DNA of 64,000 bases from Leptospiraceae bacterium. GTDB taxonomy: Bacteria > Spirochaetota > Leptospiria > Leptospirales > Leptospiraceae. The position numbers and the translations under genes are program-made. The notes below the pieces were generated by a model. The model did not search any database. It was given only the letters and a program-made list of their open reading frames with translations, and was not told the DNA's origin. Every line of letters starts with the position of its first letter. Within the stretch, counting starts at the first letter, position 1. The DNA lies in contig JABTUZ010000001.1 in assembly GCA_015075105.1 (NCBI GenBank), forward strand, positions 693,001-757,000, given 5' to 3'. Shown in pieces: positions 60,337-64,000 of the stretch.

Positions 60337-60690
60337 CAATTGCATCAATCAATTTCTAGTAGCCTGTATTGAAATTTGCTTGTAATCTAATGTGGGTTTG
60401 ATATAGAAAAGAAAAATTTTGTGCCTAAAACGCCAGATCATATGTTGAGCCATAACTTTTCGAAAAAAGAGGTTTAATATCGATCTATAACGATATTTTG
60501 TGTAATCGACGATTATTGTGTAGCAATAAAAATAATTTTTTGTAAAGCTATTTTCAGTGGTAGGAGTCCTCGGAGGAATCAAAAATTTCAGCTTTCTATA
60601 AGGATTTGTGATAATCGCAGAATATATTTGTGCGTACTTAATGAACTGGCTGAAAGGGAAAAGTAAATTGCGGGCTAATTTTATTGCCTC

Positions 60691-60737
60691 AAATCTTAGA
60701 TTTCAAAAGGGTGGAGAAGAACCGGAGGTTAGATTCC
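60691..60737. repeat. 47-bp direct repeat, right copy
   Basis: This is the partner of 57755-57801 with one mismatch (G to A near the end). It lies 45 bases from the right 20-bp repeat, compared with 38 bases for the left pair. Confidence 0.85.
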
Positions 60738-60782
60738 TGATTGAAATAGGGATATCTTACTAAAATTACATAAAGAAAAAAA

Positions 60783-60802
60783 TAAATACTATGCCGATGG
60801 CC
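60783..60802. repeat. 20-bp direct repeat, right copy overlapping tRNA-Leu 3' end
   Basis: Identical to 57697-57716. It covers the acceptor 3' strand of tRNA-Leu(CAA) and nine bases of its downstream flank, the usual core of tRNA attachment sites. Confidence 0.75.
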
Positions 60803-60875
60803 GGAATCGAACCGGCACGGAGTTGCCCCCGGAGGATTTTGAATCCACTGCGTCTACCAATTTCACCACATCGGC
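60792..60875 (-). tRNA. tRNA-Leu (anticodon CAA)
   Basis: On the minus strand GCCGATG at the 5' end pairs with CATCGGC at the 3' end, followed by discriminator A at 60792. The anticodon loop is TTCAAAA with anticodon CAA. A long variable arm marks it as class II. The T loop is GGTTCGATTCC. Its 3' end is duplicated 3.1 kb away. Confidence 0.95.
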
Positions 60876-60885
60876 GTAAAAAAGC

Positions 60886-61290
60886 CTATTCGTCTACTTC
60901 TATGTATTTTCCTTTTCCGCGAGCAACAATTTTACCGATTTCATTCTCTATTTCGGCACGATTTTCGATCACTTTTTTGTTCTTTTTTACAAACCAACCT
61001 CTTAGATGAAGTGGCTCATCTACTAAAGCGGGTTGTAGAAATCTAACAGTAAGTTCACCCGTTAAGGTATCAAAATTCATGGCTTCATTGATTTTAAACA
61101 TCATTTCGTCTAATATTGTAGAAATAATACCGGGGTGAATCATTTCCGGTTTTCCTTGGTATTTTGCCGGACAGGTAAAGTCACCATAAGCAGTTTTAGT
61201 ATCTTCATCAAAAGTAATTTTTAGCTGTAAACCGTCCTGATTGTCCAAACTCGAACCAAAGCTTAAATTTTTTTTAGCTGACTTTATCAT
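60886..61290 (-). CDS. Hotdog-fold thioesterase (PaaI/YbgC-like)
   Basis: The 134-aa protein has the hotdog thioesterase pattern: [20 protein letters not shown], corresponding to the H-G-G-x-x-x-x-x-x-D-x-x helix, then [20 protein letters not shown]. The active-site acid is probably the Asp in ILDEM. It would hydrolyse an acyl-CoA. It starts outside the island, 10 bases from the tRNA-Leu gene, and is transcribed in the same direction. Confidence 0.82.
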   Translation of the reverse strand: MIKSAKKNLSFGSSLDNQDGLQLKITFDEDTKTAYGDFTCPAKYQGKPEMIHPGIISTILDEMMFKINEAMNFDTLTGELTVRFLQPALVDEPLHLRGWFVKKNKKVIENRAEIENEIGKIVARGKGKYIEVDE

Positions 61291-61400
61291 ACTTGCTTAC
61301 TTTTGAGAACTGTATTCTTTTGTCAATCACAAAAAGCGCATATATTTATTGATTTGAATTTAAGAGTGGCTATTCCATTAGTCGATTTTAATAATAGGAT

Positions 61401-63719
61401 ATGTTTACACTACTAATGATTATAGCAGCCCTTGCTACGGGGAGCGGGGTGTATTATTTATTTAGGGAGCCTCGATCGGAAAATAAAGAGGCTACCGAAG
61501 GAAATGTAGAAAAATCTAGTGCAATAGAAAAGCCACAGATTCAAAGAGGGTCTGAAATTCGTGTATTGCCTTATGAAAACCAAAAAGAAATTTCTAATGA
61601 GAAAGTGGAAATCAAACCTCCAGAGAAAGCTTTGGATCCAAAGAGGCAAACAAAAGAAGGGAATTTAAAAAAAAGTAAAAAATTAAAACTCACCTATGAT
61701 ACCGACGAGATTATTACTAAAAATTCGAGGTATTCATTTCATCGAAGACCTCTATTGAATGCAGAGCTTCTTGTAGAAAAGGAAAATTATGAGAGTGCTC
61801 TGGAGATCTTGAATAGGATAGAGAATCGAATTCCTGATAAAGAGATCAAAAAAAAGATTTCTAAGAATGCAGAGGACATAAGAAATTTTCTGGATGAACC
61901 TGATGATTCATTTTCTCTTGAAGATGAAAAATACAGTAAAGTAGAAATTCCATTTCAGGATTTAGTGAGAGCTATAAAAGAAATTACTGATGGAATTTCT
62001 CAAACAGTGGATAGAGGGTTTTCTATTCCGTCTAATTTTCCTTTAGGAAATAATCTTAATGCGTTGAATGATGCAACTGGTAGTAGTGCAGAGGACTCTG
62101 ATCTAGGTCGAAAAGAATTGGAATCCGGTGGGTATAAGATTGTAGCAATCCCTATGCTATTCAATGATTCTACTTTGCAGAAATTAGAACTCGATAGTGG
62201 AGGTTCGCCAAAAGAATCATTATTTGACCCGGAAAAATTGTTTCCTCAAAATTCTCCTCCAATCATTTATCAGATTTTTCAAAATTCAGAAAGGACTCAC
62301 CCGGATAATAGTTTTGCAAAAGAGCCACCAGTACAAGAGCCGAGAAAATCAGTTGATTCAAAATTAGAAACTGAAAAACAAGAGTCCGATTCTTCTAAAG
62401 AAAAAACTTCACCCGCCTTAGACACTCAAACTGAGCAAACGAAAAAATCTTCTCCTCTTGATTCAGGAGGGTATTCAGGGGGATTTGGCGATCGGTATGC
62501 TGAATCTAAATTAAACGATCTGCTAAATAAAGAATCCTTACCACAAAAAAAATCAGACGAAATTTTAGAGTCTGCGGTATTCGATGCGAACTGGTCAAAG
62601 TTTCAAAGCCTTCCGATTAAGGATAGAAGATCAGGAATAGAAAGAAGAAAATCAAATGAAAGAAGAGGTGACTTTCAGAGAAAGGATAGAAGGTCTGGAG
62701 AAGATCGAAGAAAAAACGATCTATTTAAAGAAAGAGAAGAATTCTTAGAAAAGAAGAAAGAAGAGAAAGAAGAAGATTCGCTTAGCAATTTCGCCGATAA
62801 GAAATTGTCAGATTTTTTGCCTCAAGTTTCATTTCCTCCATCGTTACAGCCGGGGTATTTTCCATTTGAAAAACTACCGATTCTCTTACCTGATCCGCAA
62901 GAAAATGAAATTCAAATTCATCCGTTACCTTTGCCGAGCCCTGTAGAAAAACAAATTCTTCCAGAGCCAAGTGTGATTCGTGATGGTGAAGATCATTCTA
63001 AGGAAAGTAAAGAAATTATTTCTCCAATAAATCTTTCTCTGATTGATTTGCCAATACCAACAGATATTTTATTAAAACCGGAAAGTTCTGAAACCTCAAA
63101 TGGTTTGCCTTATGTAGTGGTCGAAAAGGAATCTCCGCCACAGATTCAAGACGACAAAAAAGAAAATGAATTTGGAAAAAAAGAAAATCAGTTTACAAAA
63201 ATTTTGTTACCGGATCCGGTTGACTTCTCTCATGAAGAAAAGGAAATCGAGGCAAGCCCCCTCCCTCAAATCCCACAAACACCTTTTGATGAAGATAAGG
63301 AATTGCCTGAGGTTGAAGTCGTTGATGGCAACTTAGACGAATTAGAGCCACCACCGGAAGCAGAGCAGGCAGAAGTCAACCAACCTGAGCCAGAAAGAAC
63401 TATCCACGGTATTTTAGAATTAAAGCCCCCTGAAGCGGATGACGCACCGTTTTTGACATTGACTTATGATTTTGGAAAAATTCCACACTCTTTCAGGCTT
63501 TCTAAAAATCATACAGTAATGGAATATTCTTATTATAAATATAAGCCAATGCTAATGAAGGCCCAGGAATTTGCACGAAGGAAAATGTTGAAAAATGCGT
63601 TAAACTACTATCGCGTTATCAAATCTCAAAATATTCCTCCTGAGCTAAAGAAAATGATTAATAGAAATATCACGGATATTACCGAGTTTATGGAAAAATA
63701 TTTAATGGCAAAGGGTTGA
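61401..63719 (+). CDS. Large membrane-anchored proline-rich protein with internal duplication
   Basis: The 772-aa product starts with a single membrane helix (MFTLLMIIAALATGSGVYYL) that may be an uncleaved anchor. A domain of about 85 residues (residues 95-175; KLKLTYDTDEI, then ESALEILNRIENR and ISKNAEDIRNFL) returns at the C-terminus (TLTYDFGKI, then NALNYYRVIKSQN and INRNITDITEFM). Between them is a long low-complexity part rich in Pro, Glu and Ser, with an Arg-rich stretch RRSGIERRKSNERRGD. The end domains look TPR-like. I do not know its role; the architecture suits a spacer or scaffold at the envelope. Confidence 0.8.
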   Translation: MFTLLMIIAALATGSGVYYLFREPRSENKEATEGNVEKSSAIEKPQIQRGSEIRVLPYENQKEISNEKVEIKPPEKALDPKRQTKEGNLKKSKKLKLTYDTDEIITKNSRYSFHRRPLLNAELLVEKENYESALEILNRIENRIPDKEIKKKISKNAEDIRNFLDEPDDSFSLEDEKYSKVEIPFQDLVRAIKEITDGISQTVDRGFSIPSNFPLGNNLNALNDATGSSAEDSDLGRKELESGGYKIVAIPMLFNDSTLQKLELDSGGSPKESLFDPEKLFPQNSPPIIYQIFQNSERTHPDNSFAKEPPVQEPRKSVDSKLETEKQESDSSKEKTSPALDTQTEQTKKSSPLDSGGYSGGFGDRYAESKLNDLLNKESLPQKKSDEILESAVFDANWSKFQSLPIKDRRSGIERRKSNERRGDFQRKDRRSGEDRRKNDLFKEREEFLEKKKEEKEEDSLSNFADKKLSDFLPQVSFPPSLQPGYFPFEKLPILLPDPQENEIQIHPLPLPSPVEKQILPEPSVIRDGEDHSKESKEIISPINLSLIDLPIPTDILLKPESSETSNGLPYVVVEKESPPQIQDDKKENEFGKKENQFTKILLPDPVDFSHEEKEIEASPLPQIPQTPFDEDKELPEVEVVDGNLDELEPPPEAEQAEVNQPEPERTIHGILELKPPEADDAPFLTLTYDFGKIPHSFRLSKNHTVMEYSYYKYKPMLMKAQEFARRKMLKNALNYYRVIKSQNIPPELKKMINRNITDITEFMEKYLMAKG

Positions 63720-63738
63720 GAATCTTAAAGAAGAAGTC

Positions 63739-64000
63739 TTACTCTTTAGAAATTTTATGTTTTGAAACTCTCTGAATTACAATGATCCCGTCTTTTTCAA
63801 AAATTGTTTGGAACTTTTTTGAATGGAGTAAGCTATCTTTTAATATTTTTAATTCTTCCAATGATTTGTAAGGCGAAAATCCATTTTGTAAATTAAAGAA
63901 CAGGTAATCTTTTGGCTCCATTGTCATAGGGAAAATTTGGCTTTTCCTATTTACAAATCCTGAGACATCAAATTGAGCATTCACTTTAGAATGATTTGGG
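63739..64000 (-). CDS. C-terminal end of a membrane protein, possibly DUF2079-like (truncated by window edge)
   Basis: The frame is open to the right edge, so only the last 87 codons are visible. The segment reads VNAQFDVSGFVNRKSQIFPM, then PKDYLFFNLQNGFSPY and FEKDGIIVIQRVSK. The pattern (S/N-A-Q, R-x-x-I-F-P, D-Y-x-x-x-x-L, then E-x-D-G-I-x-x-x-x-R) resembles the tail of DUF2079 membrane glycosyltransferase-like proteins. That match is by eye only, and the catalytic part lies outside the window. Confidence 0.5.
   Translation of the reverse strand, partial: PNHSKVNAQFDVSGFVNRKSQIFPMTMEPKDYLFFNLQNGFSPYKSLEELKILKDSLLHSKKFQTIFEKDGIIVIQRVSKHKISKE

Larger units (their letters stand above)
60245..60782. 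other. Gene-free right end of the island
   Basis: No gene is recognised here on either strand. The interval holds a dyad TGCGAAA-TAT-TTTCGCA (60320-60336), a second short dyad ATATCG-N8-CGATAT near 60478-60497, and the right copy of the 47-bp repeat (60691-60737). A minus-strand frame of 77 codons exists at 60349-60582 but has no recognisable features. Confidence 0.55.
57697..60802. mobile_element. Small tRNA-Leu-bounded genomic island (no integrase)
   Basis: The segment lies between two copies of the tRNA-Leu(CAA) 3' end. It contains an IS5-like transposase fragment, a beta-barrel-like protein gene, a lipoprotein gene and a frameshifted PilZ gene, all minus-strand except the fragment. A second pair of direct repeats (47 bp) lies just inside. 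No integrase or recombinase gene is present, so if it was mobile it is now a remnant or depended on a helper. Confidence 0.5.

Noticed and set aside
60349-60582. Minus-strand frame of 77 codons at the right end of the island
   Set aside because: No signal peptide, domain or repeat could be seen, and the codon use is unlike the neighbouring genes. I treated the stretch as gene-free.

Overview
The window looks like chromosomal DNA of a low-GC spirochaete, most probably a member of the Leptospiraceae. The support is a short (282 aa) FlaB-type flagellin core protein, a metY-metX-metW transsulfhydrylation cluster, a fused biotin carboxylase/biotin carrier chain, many lipoproteins with relaxed lipoboxes, and a dense set of PAS/GGDEF/EAL and histidine kinase proteins. 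Species cannot be named from sequence alone.

Layout. 1-4151: acyl-CoA carboxylase carboxyltransferase (cut by the left edge) and biotin carboxylase-BCCP, on the plus strand. 4152-13031: a tightly packed nine-gene chemotaxis operon on the minus strand (receiver/ATPase hybrid, cheY, STAS, cheA, mcp, cheW, cheR, cheD, cheB) that abuts the carboxylase gene tail to tail. 13053-14193: a multiply frameshifted IS256-family transposase just upstream of the chemotaxis operon. 14376-21622: a decayed response regulator gene coupled to a membrane histidine kinase, then a soluble histidine kinase, ispH and two exported proteins. 21894-22742: flagellin, followed by hairpins. 23018-23721: an antitoxin-like fragment and a hicA/hicB pair. 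23827-29141: metW-metX-metY (minus), thiL (plus) and nadA (minus, 3' end frameshifted). 29240-36942: coiled-coil membrane protein, small CXXCH lipoprotein, radical SAM protein, rlmB-cysS-esterase, folD and the divergent pabB. 36975-49519: NagZ-like hydrolase, two tRNA genes, lipoproteins, SET and FHA proteins, pgsA, a PAS/GAF/GGDEF/EAL protein, RNA methyltransferases and a glycosyltransferase. 49639-57680: cell-envelope genes, including a Lys/Ala-repeat exported protein, a catalytic/non-catalytic M16 peptidase pair, a metallo-beta-lactamase-fold protein, an O-methyltransferase and an amidase. 57697-60802: an approximately 3.1-kb segment bounded by a 20-bp duplication of the tRNA-Leu(CAA) 3' end. 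It carries an IS5-like fragment, a beta-barrel-like protein, a lipoprotein and a frameshifted PilZ gene. 60886-64000: hotdog thioesterase, a large proline-rich protein and the 3' end of a membrane protein gene.

Functionally the window is dominated by signal transduction (chemotaxis, two-component and cyclic-di-GMP proteins) and envelope proteins, with housekeeping metabolism (methionine, NAD, thiamine, folate, isoprenoid, phospholipid) between them. The most interesting points are the tRNA-bounded mini-island with two nested pairs of direct repeats, the histidine kinase gene carrying two simple-sequence repeats next to a dying response regulator gene, and the three apparent +A insertions at the 3' end of nadA. 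I did not find a clear new defence or biosynthetic system. Domain calls are from reading motifs, not from database searches.
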